Source of the DNA: Planctomycetota bacterium
GTDB taxonomy: Bacteria; Planctomycetota; MHYJ01; JACPRB01
Assembly (NCBI GenBank): GCA_023261405.1
Contig: JAHFOZ010000152.1
Location: 1-10,643, forward strand
Reading direction: 5' to 3'
DNA: 10,643 nucleotides
Under the pieces are notes generated by a model that ran no database searches, was not told the origin of the DNA, and saw nothing but the letters and a program-made list of their open reading frames with translations. The translations under genes were made by a program, and so were the position numbers. How positions within the stretch are numbered: the first letter of the stretch is position 1; every line of letters starts with the position of its first letter. Below are positions 1 to 7,659 of the stretch, piece after piece.

Positions 1-692
1 AGAACACCTACGGCACCGGCGGCTTTCTGATGGTGAACACGGGCCGCCGCCGGCGCGACTCCCGGGCGGGGCTCCTCACCACCCTCGCCTGCGGACCGCG
101 GGGCGAGACGGTCTACGCGCTCGAGGGCGCCGTCTTCATCGCGGGCGCCGCGGTGCAGTACCTTCGGGACTCGCTCAGGATCATCTCCAGCTCCGGCGAG
201 ACGGAGGCGCTGGCGCGATCGATCCCCTCGACGGGCGGCGTGTACTTCGTCCCCGCGCTCACGGGCCTGGCCGCGCCCTACTGGGACGCGGGGGCGCGGG
301 GCGCGATCCTGGGCCTCACGCGCGGGTCCGGCCGGGCGGAGATCGCCCGCGCGGCGCTCGAGGCGATCGCCTACCAGACGCGCGACATGATCGAGGCGGG
401 CGGCGTGCGCGTGAAGACGCTCCGCGTGGACGGCGGCGCGTCGGCGAACGACTTCCTCATGCAGTTCCAGGCGGACCTCCTCGGCGCCCGCCTGCTGCGC
501 CCGCGCGCCGCGGGCTCCACCGCGCTCGGCGCCGCGATCCTGGCGGGCCTGGGCGCGGGCCTGTGGAGGTCGGCGAAGGAACTCTCCTTCGAGGCGGAGC
601 GCGTCTTCGAACCCGCGATGCCGCGCCGCGAGGCGGACCGTCTTTTCGCCGGCTGGCGCGCGGCGGTGAGAAGGGTCCTCACGCCGCGCTGA
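1..692 (+). CDS. glpK: Glycerol kinase, C-terminal half (5' end outside window)
   Basis: ATP-dependent phosphorylation of glycerol to sn-glycerol 3-phosphate in the cytoplasm. The frame is open from base 3 and carries about 230 residues, matching the C-terminal half of the roughly 500-residue FGGY kinase family. Landmarks in order are NTYGTG at the very start, LLTTLACGP, YALEGAVFIAGAA, GVYFVPALTGLAAPYWD, ARGAILGLTRG, EAIAYQTRDM, LRVDGGASANDFLMQFQADLLG and TALGAAILAGLG. This string of motifs lines up almost block for block with E. coli GlpK, which separates it from xylulose or ribulose kinases. The first in-frame ATG inside the window (base 30) is internal and not the start. The stop TGA is at 690-692. 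Its 3' end faces the pilus-motor fusion with one base between the stops. No glycerol facilitator or glycerol-3-phosphate dehydrogenase is visible, but the upstream side is not seen. Confidence 0.96.
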   Translation, partial: NTYGTGGFLMVNTGRRRRDSRAGLLTTLACGPRGETVYALEGAVFIAGAAVQYLRDSLRIISSSGETEALARSIPSTGGVYFVPALTGLAAPYWDAGARGAILGLTRGSGRAEIARAALEAIAYQTRDMIEAGGVRVKTLRVDGGASANDFLMQFQADLLGARLLRPRAAGSTALGAAILAGLGAGLWRSAKELSFEAERVFEPAMPRREADRLFAGWRAAVRRVLTPR

Positions 693-693
693 C

Positions 694-2346
694 TCAGAAC
701 CCCCGGCTGATCTTCATCGTGGAACTGAACGGGGCCGGGGTTGAAGGGGCCGGGAAGTGCCGGGTCGTCACGGCCGGGGTGGACGGGGGGGAGTTCGTGA
801 CCGTGGCCGAGCCGTTCGTGAAGCCGCGCAGGAGAAGCTGAAGGTCGCCCGGGTTCGATGAGGTCGCGAGGGCTTCCTCCTCCGTCACGACCTTCGCGCC
901 CACGAGCCCCGCCAGCGACTGGTTGAAGCTCTGCATGCGGTAGAAGTCGCCGCCCTCGCGGATGGCCTTGTCGATCTCGCGGATCTTCCCCTCCGCGATG
1001 AGCTCGCGGATCTGGGGGCTGGCGATCATGACCTCCAGGGCGGCCGTGCGGCCCCGTCCGTCGGCGCGTCGCACGAGCCTCTGGCTGATCACCGCCTTGA
1101 GCGTGAGGGAGAGCAGGCTGCGCACCTGGCGCGCCGCGTCGGCGGGGAACGTGTCGAGGATGCGGTCGAGCGACTGCTTGGCATCGTTGGTGTGGAGCGT
1201 GGAGAAGACGAGGTGGCCCGTCTCGGCGGCGTGGATCGCGAGCTCCATGGTCTCGCGGTCCCGCATCTCGCCCACGAGGATCACGTCGGGGTCCTGGCGG
1301 AGGGCGCGGCGGAGGGCCTCGGTGACGGAGCGCACGTCGCTCCCGAGCTGGCGCTGGTTGATCTCGCATTTCTTGTCGGTGTAGAGGAACTCGACGGGGT
1401 CTTCGATGGTCACCACGTGGAGCGGCTCGGTGCGGTTGATGTGCTCGATCATGGCGGCGAGGGTGGTGGACTTCCCGCTGCCGGTGGGGCCGGTGACGAG
1501 GACGAGCCCCTGAGGGGCCTTGCAGATTTCCTTGAGGACCTCCGGGAGGCCGAGGCCCTCGAGGGTGGGAGTCGCGAGGGGGATGGCTCGGAAGATCGCG
1601 CCCAGCTCGCCCAGGCGCATGAAGGCGTTCACGCGGAAGCGGGCCAGGCCGCGCACGGTGTAGGCGGCGTCGCGCTCGTGCTCCTCCGTAAGGCCCCGGA
1701 ACCCGTGGGGGCCGAGGACCGTCTGGAGGATCGTCTGCATGTCCGTGGCATCCACCTCCGGGCGGTCCGTGGGGACGAGGTCGCCTGCGATTCGCAGGAG
1801 GGGCGGCCGGCCCGTCTTGAGGTGGAGGTCCGACCCGCCCTTCTCCACGAGTTCCTTGAGGAGGAGGTCCACGTCCGTCTTCGGCTTGCGGCGTCCGGAT
1901 TCGCGGAGCAGCCGGTCGATCTCCTCCTGCTGCCGGGACAGCGTGAGGGCGTTCTGGACGGAGACGGTCAGGCGCTGGGGGTCGACGGGCTTGGAGAGGT
2001 AGTCCGTGGCGCCGGCCTTCATGGCGGCCACGGCATCCTGCACGTCATTGGACCCGGTGAGGATGAGGGCGGGGACGCCCGGGTGGGCGGCTCGGAGCTT
2101 CCGCAGGATGTCGAGCCCCGAGGCGTCCGGGAGGGTGAGGTCGACGAGCGCCAGGTGGGGCGGGCCGGCCTCGAGGGCACGGGCCCATTCGGCCGCGGTG
2201 GCGGCCACCTCGACCGCGCATCCCAGCCGCTCCAAGGTGCGCCGCACGATGAGGCTGGAGGTCCCGTCATCCTCCGCATAGAGGACCCGCCAGGCGGCGG
2301 GGGGGGCCTCCGGGGCGGTCCCGGGAGGAGAGAGGGCGGTGTCCAT
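694..2346 (-). CDS. Response-regulator receiver domain fused to PilT-type pilus retraction ATPase
   Basis: Predicted cytoplasmic hexameric motor (550 residues) that would power type IV pilus retraction, with a phosphorylation input on the same chain. Residues about 20-135 are a receiver domain: acidic cluster E25-D26-D27, phosphoacceptor D69 in LVDLTLPD, T97 in ILTGS and K119 in SKP. After a charged linker (136-160), residues about 160-500 match PilT: SDLHLKTGRPP, Walker A GPTGSGKST (286-294), Asp box TIEDPVEF (313-320), Walker B with G359-E360, and His box STLHTNDA (382-389). There is no PilB N-terminal domain or tetracysteine zinc site, so it is PilT/PilU-like and not an extension motor. 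The last 40 residues are a Pro/Thr/Ser-rich tail. I chose the ATG at 2346; a reading frame 66 codons longer has low-complexity, non-conserved sequence and would cover the promoter. There is no Shine-Dalgarno sequence. Hybrid architecture is the oddity; retraction as the output is inferred. Confidence 0.93.
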   Translation of the reverse strand: MDTALSPPGTAPEAPPAAWRVLYAEDDGTSSLIVRRTLERLGCAVEVAATAAEWARALEAGPPHLALVDLTLPDASGLDILRKLRAAHPGVPALILTGSNDVQDAVAAMKAGATDYLSKPVDPQRLTVSVQNALTLSRQQEEIDRLLRESGRRKPKTDVDLLLKELVEKGGSDLHLKTGRPPLLRIAGDLVPTDRPEVDATDMQTILQTVLGPHGFRGLTEEHERDAAYTVRGLARFRVNAFMRLGELGAIFRAIPLATPTLEGLGLPEVLKEICKAPQGLVLVTGPTGSGKSTTLAAMIEHINRTEPLHVVTIEDPVEFLYTDKKCEINQRQLGSDVRSVTEALRRALRQDPDVILVGEMRDRETMELAIHAAETGHLVFSTLHTNDAKQSLDRILDTFPADAARQVRSLLSLTLKAVISQRLVRRADGRGRTAALEVMIASPQIRELIAEGKIREIDKAIREGGDFYRMQSFNQSLAGLVGAKVVTEEEALATSSNPGDLQLLLRGFTNGSATVTNSPPSTPAVTTRHFPAPSTPAPFSSTMKISRGF

Positions 2347-2357
2347 GGGGGAAGGCA

Positions 2358-2373
2358 AGCAGGTCCCGTGCCA
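2358..2373 (-). promoter_or_regulatory. Sigma-54 (RpoN) -24/-12 promoter for the receiver-PilT gene
   Basis: The minus strand reads TGGCACGGGACCTGCT, matching TGGCACG-N4-TTGCW at 11 of 12 defined positions, with the invariant GG and GC dinucleotides correctly spaced. Counting from the GC at 2360-2359, transcription would begin near 2347, one base before the ATG at 2346, so the message would be leaderless. The lack of a Shine-Dalgarno sequence agrees with that. The position in a 210-base intergenic gap and the sigma-54 activator encoded just upstream support it. Not proven; the match alone could be chance. Confidence 0.7.
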
Positions 2374-2499
2374 CGCCCCGGCCTTCAAACGGGCCCGAAA
2401 TCGGGGGCCTGGGTCATCGGAAGAGTCGCCCGGAAGCCCGGTTTTGTCGGGGGGTCCACCTCCAAGCCTGGGGCCCTCGCGGTCCGTACCTGACGCGCC

Positions 2500-2511
2500 C
2501 TCATGAATGAG
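2500..2511. promoter_or_regulatory. Candidate activator-binding inverted repeat upstream of the sigma-54 promoter
   Basis: CTCATGAATGAG is an inverted repeat of two 5-base arms around GA. It lies about 130 bases upstream of the -24 element, a usual distance for enhancer sites of bacterial enhancer-binding proteins. A second, looser pair flanks it: CTCGCGG at 2476-2482 and CCGCGAG at 2520-2526. Both are short and could be chance in GC-rich DNA. The rest of the 2347-2556 gap holds a small CCCGA/TCGGG dyad (2394-2405) and no clear terminator. Confidence 0.25.
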
Positions 2512-2556
2512 ACGTGGATCCGCGAGGTGACACAATTCCCACACCGAACGACGGAG

Positions 2557-3780
2557 CTACTCCAGCAGGGCCGTCATGGACCTGGGCTCCACGCGGAGGG
2601 AGCGGCCGCGGAGGGCGGCGGGGCCGAGCGCGAAGCCCACCGGGATGCCGAACGAGCTCTCCAGGCCGGGGGGGAAGGACTCAAGGTCCAGGGCCGGCTT
2701 CACGAGCCGGAGCGGGCCGGCCGTGAGCTCCGTGAGCGGGTCGGGCTGGAGGCGCTGGAAGGCAATCGAGACGGCCACCGTCACGCCCGCGAGGCCCGTG
2801 TGCACCGCCACCCAGGTCTCGAGGGTTCCGTTGGCCTTCCCGAAGAGGAGGAGGTTCCGGTCGCCCGCGTAGAGGACGGGGACGCCCGGGATCTTCCCGC
2901 CGGCGCGGCGCAGCGTCAGGCGGCCGCGGCGGAAATCCAGCGTGAAGTCGAAGTGCATCAGGAAGGCCAGGCCGACCGCCCCCTGGATGTCCGCGACGGC
3001 CGCCGCGGGGCGCTCCTCCCCCCGGCCCAGGAGCACCCGGTGCTCGCCCACGTGCGCCGGGACGTTCCTGACGCGCAGCGGTCCGAGCCCCACCTCGTCG
3101 ATCACCGCCTCGTCGAGGCTCCGCCGCAGCGCGTCCGTGCGGAGCCCGATCCCGCTCACCCGCGCGAAGCGGGCGAACTCGCGGTCCAGCACGATCTCGT
3201 CAAGGCCCGTGTCCACGATGAACGTGCCGGGCGTGCCGTTCACCGACATCCGCACCGTGGGCAGCGGGTCCATGGAGAGGAACGGCGCGTGCGCCTCGGA
3301 CTCGCCCAGCCCGCCCAGGTAGCCGATGTCCTTCGCCAGGCGCCCGTACTTCAGCGCGAGCACCCGCTCCCCCAGCTGGGCGAAGGCGTCGGCCGCCCCC
3401 GCGAAGTCGTCCATGCGGACGCAGGCCGAGGCGATGTCCGAGAGGACGCGCCCCTGGAGCTGCATCTCGTCGAAGTCCCTGGGTTTCTCCCCCCTCCGGG
3501 GCGCGAGCGGCCTCAGGATCGCCAGCGCCTCGCGGTCCCGGTTGCGCAACGACTCCAGGCGCGCGCGGACGAGGACCGCCTGGACGTCCTGCGATCCGGC
3601 CAGGATCCGATCCGCTCCCGCGTGATCGCCGCGCTGGAAGGCCTCGAGCGCGGCATCGATCGCGTCGGGGCCGGCTTCCGGACCGCGGCGCGGCGGACCG
3701 CCCCCGCAACCGGCCAGGACCAGGAGGAGCGCCGCGCACCGCATGAGGTCTGGACGGGAGGACCGGGCATGATCCCTCAC
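2557..3780 (-). CDS. Lipoprotein with two-lobed retropepsin-like aspartyl protease fold, one lobe lacking the Asp
   Basis: Predicted periplasmic or outer-membrane-anchored lipoprotein of 407 residues. The signal peptide ends in lipobox LAGC with C25. Residues about 35-155 are helical and TPR-like. Then comes a retropepsin-type lobe: FIVDTGLDEIVLD with catalytic motif D190-T-G, closing with GAVGLAFLMHFDFTLDF (267-283). A second, similar lobe (about 296-403) has V-H327-T-G where D-T-G would be expected, and ends with a degenerate GIPVGFALGPAALRG. Retropepsin-like enzymes need two Asp residues, so activity would require dimerisation through the first lobe, or the protein is a binding module. The start is GTG at 3780, overlapping the preceding stop as GTGA, with GGGAG eight bases upstream; ATG at 3744 (residue 13) is an alternative with a shorter n-region. 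It is the last gene of the run. Substrate unknown. Confidence 0.82.
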   Translation of the reverse strand: MRDHARSSRPDLMRCAALLLVLAGCGGGPPRRGPEAGPDAIDAALEAFQRGDHAGADRILAGSQDVQAVLVRARLESLRNRDREALAILRPLAPRRGEKPRDFDEMQLQGRVLSDIASACVRMDDFAGAADAFAQLGERVLALKYGRLAKDIGYLGGLGESEAHAPFLSMDPLPTVRMSVNGTPGTFIVDTGLDEIVLDREFARFARVSGIGLRTDALRRSLDEAVIDEVGLGPLRVRNVPAHVGEHRVLLGRGEERPAAAVADIQGAVGLAFLMHFDFTLDFRRGRLTLRRAGGKIPGVPVLYAGDRNLLLFGKANGTLETWVAVHTGLAGVTVAVSIAFQRLQPDPLTELTAGPLRLVKPALDLESFPPGLESSFGIPVGFALGPAALRGRSLRVEPRSMTALLE

Positions 3781-4916
3781 GGCGCCGGCTCCCGGGCGCG
3801 CAGGAGGTCGGCCTCGATTGACCCGCGGAGCGCCGCGTCGCGGCAGATCGTGAGGGCCTTCTCCAGGATCCCCGTGGCCCGCGGGCGGTCGCCGCGGTCG
3901 AGCACCACGCGGCCGAGCGACTGGACGCCCTCCGCCGTGGTGAAGATCGCCAGGGCGAGGAGGATCTCCCTTTCCGCCTCCTCCAGGCGCCCGAGCTCGT
4001 GGAGGAGGAGGCCCAGGTTGAGACGCGCGGGATAGCAGCCGCGGTCGAGTTCGAGGGCGCGCGCGAAGGCTTCCTGCGCGCCGGCCGGGTCCTTCATCCG
4101 CGCCCGGGACATGCCGAGCCCCGCCCAGGCGGGGGGGAGCGTCGGGTCGAGGTCCACGGCGACCTTGAAATCGTCGAGCGCCGGGGCGTGGAGCGACTGC
4201 GCGAACAGGGCATTCCCGCGGTGGACGCGGAGCTCGGCGTCCCGGGGCCGTAGCGAAATGGCCCGTCCGAGCGCCTCGGTCGCGGCGGCGAAGCGGCGCC
4301 GCTCGAAGGCCGCGCGCCCGAGGGCCACGTGCGCGTCGGCGAAGACGGGGTCGAGGACGAGCGCGAAGCCGAACGCGCGCTCCGCCTCCTCGAACCGCCC
4401 CTGGTTGAGCGCGAGCACCCCCTCGTTGTGGAAGCGCGCCGCGAACCCCGCGCCCACCCGGCAGGCGTGGGCCTCGTCCTCGCCGGCCTCGATGGGGCGG
4501 TGCCCAAGGCGCCGCAGCCGGGCCCGCTCGAGGAGGACCTCCACGTAGTCGGGGAAGAGCGCGAGGGCCGCGGCGAGATCCTCCTCGGCCCCGTCCGGGT
4601 CGCGGAGCAGCGCCCGGGCGAGGTGGATGGCCGCGCGCTCCGCGGGACGCCGCTCGAGGAGCGGGATCGCCGCCCCGTAGTCGCGGACGGCGTCGGCGAG
4701 ACGGCCCGACGCCAGGCAGGTGCGGGCCCGCAGGGTGAAGAACTCGGGCCTCGAGGGGTCCAGCGCGACGGCGCGGTCCAGGAGCTCCCGCGCGCGGGCG
4801 GGGTGTTCGAGGGCCTCGCGGTAGAGGTCATCGGCCTCCTGCGCGGCGGGCACCGCGGCGCAGGAGACGATCCACAGGACGGAGGGGACGGCGAGGAGGC
4901 GGATCAGAGCCCCCAT
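3777..4916 (-). CDS. TPR-repeat lipoprotein
   Basis: A 379-residue tetratricopeptide-repeat protein, probably exported and lipid-anchored, acting as a protein-interaction scaffold. The N-terminus MGALIRLLAVPSVLWIVSC carries a hydrophobic segment and a lipobox IVSC with C19; a signal peptidase I site after VPAA (residue 25) is an alternative. TPR-like helical pairs appear at about 52-86, 158-190, 191-224, 226-258, 260-292 and 294-324. Each has the usual small residues and ends near a DP turn (for example ALDPSRPEFF, VLDPVFADAH, DLDPTLPPAW). There is no catalytic motif. The ATG at 4916 lies inside the end of the sigma-54 activator gene (13-base overlap). A GGGAG plus an AGAAGAAGAA tract precedes it, so coupled translation is likely. 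Its own stop overlaps the start of the retropepsin-like lipoprotein. Because adjacent lipoproteins are co-translated, they may form one envelope complex; that is inference. Confidence 0.88.
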   Translation of the reverse strand: MGALIRLLAVPSVLWIVSCAAVPAAQEADDLYREALEHPARARELLDRAVALDPSRPEFFTLRARTCLASGRLADAVRDYGAAIPLLERRPAERAAIHLARALLRDPDGAEEDLAAALALFPDYVEVLLERARLRRLGHRPIEAGEDEAHACRVGAGFAARFHNEGVLALNQGRFEEAERAFGFALVLDPVFADAHVALGRAAFERRRFAAATEALGRAISLRPRDAELRVHRGNALFAQSLHAPALDDFKVAVDLDPTLPPAWAGLGMSRARMKDPAGAQEAFARALELDRGCYPARLNLGLLLHELGRLEEAEREILLALAIFTTAEGVQSLGRVVLDRGDRPRATGILEKALTICRDAALRGSIEADLLRAREPAP

Positions 4917-6268
4917 TTCTTCTTCTTCTCCCAGAGGGTCTTCCGGGAGAGGCCCAGGCGGTCGGCGATCTGCTGGAGTTCCAGGGTCCCGCCCCACTGG
5001 ACGAGCGCCGCGCGGATGTGGTCCTCGAGAGGGACGATGGCCGGCCGGTCGGCCTCCGCGGGCCGGGGCTTGAGGAAGGCGAAGTCCGCGACGTCCAGCG
5101 CGTCGCGGTCGGAGAGAGCGGCCGCGCGACGCAGCGCGTTCTCGAGCTCGCGGACATTGCCGGGCCACGCGTGCTCCACGAGGACGCCGAGCGCGGGCTT
5201 CGTGAGGCGCTTGCGCGGAGAGCGCGTCTCGGCCGCCACGCGGTCCAGGAGGTGGTCCGCCAGGAGCGGGAGATCCTCCCTCCTCTCGCGGAGCGGGGGC
5301 AGGTCGAGGCGGAGGACGTTGAGCCGGTAGTAGAGATCCTTGCGGAAGAGACCGGAGTCCTCGAGATCCTCGTTCGTGGCGGCGATGACGCGGACGTCGA
5401 CGGTCCCGGTCTTGACGGCGCCCAGGCGGCGGACCTCGCCGGACTGGAGGACGCGGAGGAGCGACTCCTGCGCCCCGGGGGAGAGGCAGGCGACCTCGTC
5501 GAGGAAGAGCGTGCCGCCATGGGCCTGTTCGAAGAGGCCGGGGCGGTCGCGGTCGGCTCCGGTGAAGGCGCCCTTGACGTGGCCGAAGAGCTCGGAGTCC
5601 ACCAGCGGTTCCGGGAGCGCGGCGCAGTTGGCGGCGACGAAGGGGGCCGCGGCGCGCGGGCTGCGCCGGTGGATCGCGGCGGCGACGAGTTCCTTCCCGG
5701 TGCCGCTCTCCCCGCAGACCAGGACGGGGTAGGGCGCGGCGGCGACGCGCTCGAGGAGCCGGAAGAGCTCGCGCATGGGCCTGGAGGAGCCGACCAGGCC
5801 GCCGAAGGAGGCGCCGTGGCGCGCGCGGAGCTCGTCGAGCTCGAAGGCGGAGCGGAGCGCGGCGTCGAGGGCGCCGGCCACGCCGGCCAGGAGTCCCAGG
5901 TCGAGGTCCGAGCGGTGGCGGTGGTCGAGGTAGACCGCCCCGCGGCAGGAGGGGAGCGGCACGACGCAGGCGGAGCGGACCTTCTGTCCCTGGAGGCTCT
6001 GCACGGTGGAGAGGTCGGCGTCGGTGGCGGCGACGGGGTGGCCCTCGGCGAGGGCGCGCTGGAGGAGCGTGCGGCTCACCTTCTCGCGGGCGCGGGCGAC
6101 CTCCTCGCCGTCCATGTGGCGGGCGGCGAGGACGGAGAGGTCCGCGCCCCGGAGGAGGAGGAGGAAGCCGCGCTCGGCGCCGGAGCACTCGAGGAGGGCG
6201 TCGAGGACGCGGGCGGGGTCGGGCTCCGCGGCGGCACGGAGGTGGCGGACGAGTTCCTCGCCGGTCAC
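4904..6268 (-). CDS. Sigma-54-dependent transcriptional activator (GAF - AAA+ - Fis-type HTH)
   Basis: A cytoplasmic bacterial enhancer-binding protein of 454 residues that remodels RNA polymerase-sigma-54 using ATP. Residues about 15-145 form a GAF-like sensor (AERGFLLLL, VVPL, GAVYLDHR). The AAA+ core (about 155-395) has Walker A GESGTGKE (186-193), the sigma-54 contact loop GAFTGA (233-238), Walker B GGTLFLDEV (251-259), VIAATNEDL, YYRLNVLRLDLPPLRER and GNVRELENALRRA. A Fis-type helix-turn-helix closes it (about 420-454), with LQQIADRLGLSRKTLWEK. There is no receiver domain, so control is probably by a ligand or partner through GAF. The start is GTG at 6268: it overlaps the upstream stop as GTGA and has AAGGAG five bases before it. 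The same frame runs open far upstream, but that part is a shadow of the phosphohexomutase gene. Likely target: the -24/-12 promoter at 2358-2373 (inference). Confidence 0.95.
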   Translation of the reverse strand: MTGEELVRHLRAAAEPDPARVLDALLECSGAERGFLLLLRGADLSVLAARHMDGEEVARAREKVSRTLLQRALAEGHPVAATDADLSTVQSLQGQKVRSACVVPLPSCRGAVYLDHRHRSDLDLGLLAGVAGALDAALRSAFELDELRARHGASFGGLVGSSRPMRELFRLLERVAAAPYPVLVCGESGTGKELVAAAIHRRSPRAAAPFVAANCAALPEPLVDSELFGHVKGAFTGADRDRPGLFEQAHGGTLFLDEVACLSPGAQESLLRVLQSGEVRRLGAVKTGTVDVRVIAATNEDLEDSGLFRKDLYYRLNVLRLDLPPLRERREDLPLLADHLLDRVAAETRSPRKRLTKPALGVLVEHAWPGNVRELENALRRAAALSDRDALDVADFAFLKPRPAEADRPAIVPLEDHIRAALVQWGGTLELQQIADRLGLSRKTLWEKKKKWGL

Positions 6269-7644
6269 AGGCACTCCTTCAGAAGGGACTCGCCGCGGGA
6301 GGCCAGGTCCTCGGCGCGCTCGAGAGAGGGCGCGTCGGTGTAGATGCGGATGACGGGCTCGGTGCCGCTCTTGCGGAACATGAGCCAGGAGCCGTCCTCG
6401 TAGACGCGCTTGAAGCCGTCGACGGTGACGTCGCGCGCGCGGCCGTCGGCGAGGGTCTTCTCCAGGCGCCCGAGGAGGGCGTCCATGGCGGGATCCTTGC
6501 GGCCCTCCTCCACGGGGAGGTTGCGCTTGGCCTGGTGGAAGCGGGGGAAGCGCGCGGCGAGGGCGGCGGCGGTCTCGCCGCTGCGGGCCATGAGCTGGAG
6601 CATGCGGGCGGCGGAGTAGAGGCCGTCGGACCATGGGTAGGTCCGGGTGAAGTAGTACTTCCCGGATTCCTCGTAGCTGTAGGCGGCGCCCAGGTCGCGG
6701 ATCTTCTGGACGGCGGCGGTCTGGCCCACCTCGCAGTACTCGAGGCGCGCGCCCGCCTCGCGGCAGACCTGCTCGATGAGGCCGGAGGAATTCACGGGGA
6801 CGACGCAGACGTCGCCGGGCCGGAGCTCGTCGCGGGCGAAGACGGCGCCGACGACGTCCTCGGAGAGGGGGACGCCGTCGCGGTCGATGAGGAGGACGCG
6901 GTCGGCGTCGACGTCGAAGCAGGCGCCGAGGTCGGCCTTTTCGCGGCGGACGAGCTCGATGGCGGCGGAGACGGTATGGGCGCGGGGCTCGCTGGGGCGG
7001 TCGGGGACCGGGTTGGGGTCGAAGTGCAGGAGCTCGGTCTCGCAGCCGAGCCACTCGAAGAACTCCTTGGCGATGTAGCTGGCGGTGCCGTTGGCGGGGT
7101 CGGCGACGACGCGGAACTTCTTCGAGCGGCAGAGGCGGGCGTCGACGGCCTTCACGGACTCGGAAATGTAGAGCTCGTAGGGATGGAAGGCCTCCTCGAG
7201 GCGGCCGATGCGCTGCGGGGGGACCTCGCGGAACGATTCGCCGGCGAGGATCTTCTCGACCTGGTCGGTGACGGCGTAGGGGGCGATGGCGCCGTCGCGA
7301 TGGAGGAGGACGAGGCCGATGCGGTCCGGGGGCATGTGGGAGCCGGTGACCATGAGGCCGCCGTCCTGGCCGGTGCGGGCGAGGTTGAGGGAGAGGACGG
7401 GGGAGGGGACGCAGCCGTAGAACTGGACGTGGAAGCCGGCGCTGGCGAAGGCGCTGGCGGCGGCGCGGGCGAGCAGTTCGGCGCCCCAGCGCGTGTCGTG
7501 GGCGACGCCGACGGAGCCGGAGTCGCGGCCGTGGGCGTGGAGCCAGTCGGCGTAGGCGCGGGCGACCTGGACGGCGAGCTCGGGGGTGATGCCGGAGTTG
7601 GTGACGCCGCGGATGCCGGCGGTCCCGAAGAGGCGGCTCGTCAT
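6265..7644 (-). CDS. Phosphohexomutase (phosphoglucomutase/phosphomannomutase superfamily)
   Basis: A cytoplasmic alpha-D-phosphohexomutase of 459 residues that interconverts hexose 1- and 6-phosphates through a phosphoserine. All four active-site blocks are present: phosphoserine loop MVTGSHMP with S102, metal-binding DVDADR (D244, D246, D248), sugar-recognition loop YEESGKYYF (EESGK at 325-329), and phosphate-binding RKSGTEPVIRIY (424 onward). Length is normal for the PMM/PGM and GlmM group. The N-terminal LFGTAGIRG is typical. The sugar loop differs from the common GExSGH form by having Lys in place of His, so glucose, mannose or glucosamine specificity cannot be assigned. The ATG at 7644 is 30 bases after the BNR gene; no Shine-Dalgarno sequence is visible. 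Its last codon overlaps the activator's GTG. It may supply sugar nucleotides for an exopolysaccharide or envelope glycan, which would suit the pilus and lipoprotein genes, but this is inference. Confidence 0.93.
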   Translation of the reverse strand: MTSRLFGTAGIRGVTNSGITPELAVQVARAYADWLHAHGRDSGSVGVAHDTRWGAELLARAAASAFASAGFHVQFYGCVPSPVLSLNLARTGQDGGLMVTGSHMPPDRIGLVLLHRDGAIAPYAVTDQVEKILAGESFREVPPQRIGRLEEAFHPYELYISESVKAVDARLCRSKKFRVVADPANGTASYIAKEFFEWLGCETELLHFDPNPVPDRPSEPRAHTVSAAIELVRREKADLGACFDVDADRVLLIDRDGVPLSEDVVGAVFARDELRPGDVCVVPVNSSGLIEQVCREAGARLEYCEVGQTAAVQKIRDLGAAYSYEESGKYYFTRTYPWSDGLYSAARMLQLMARSGETAAALAARFPRFHQAKRNLPVEEGRKDPAMDALLGRLEKTLADGRARDVTVDGFKRVYEDGSWLMFRKSGTEPVIRIYTDAPSLERAEDLASRGESLLKECL

Positions 7645-7659
7645 GGGGGATCGAGGGCG

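Noticed and set aside
1192..2493. Plus-strand 433-codon open frame opposite the receiver-PilT gene
   Set aside because: Antisense to well-conserved PilT and receiver motifs, with no domain of its own.
2347..2544. N-terminal extension of the receiver-PilT protein to GTG 2544
   Set aside because: The added 66 residues are low-complexity and would place the sigma-54 promoter inside the coding region; the receiver fold begins shortly after ATG 2346.
2503..4035. Plus-strand 510-codon open frame opposite the lipoprotein genes
   Set aside because: Compositionally a shadow (His/Arg/Glu-rich, no motifs), and both minus-strand genes beneath it have signal peptides and recognisable domains.
4917..6188. 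Upstream open extension of the TPR lipoprotein frame
   Set aside because: Arg/Pro-rich shadow of the activator gene. The signal peptide and lipobox begin at ATG 4916.
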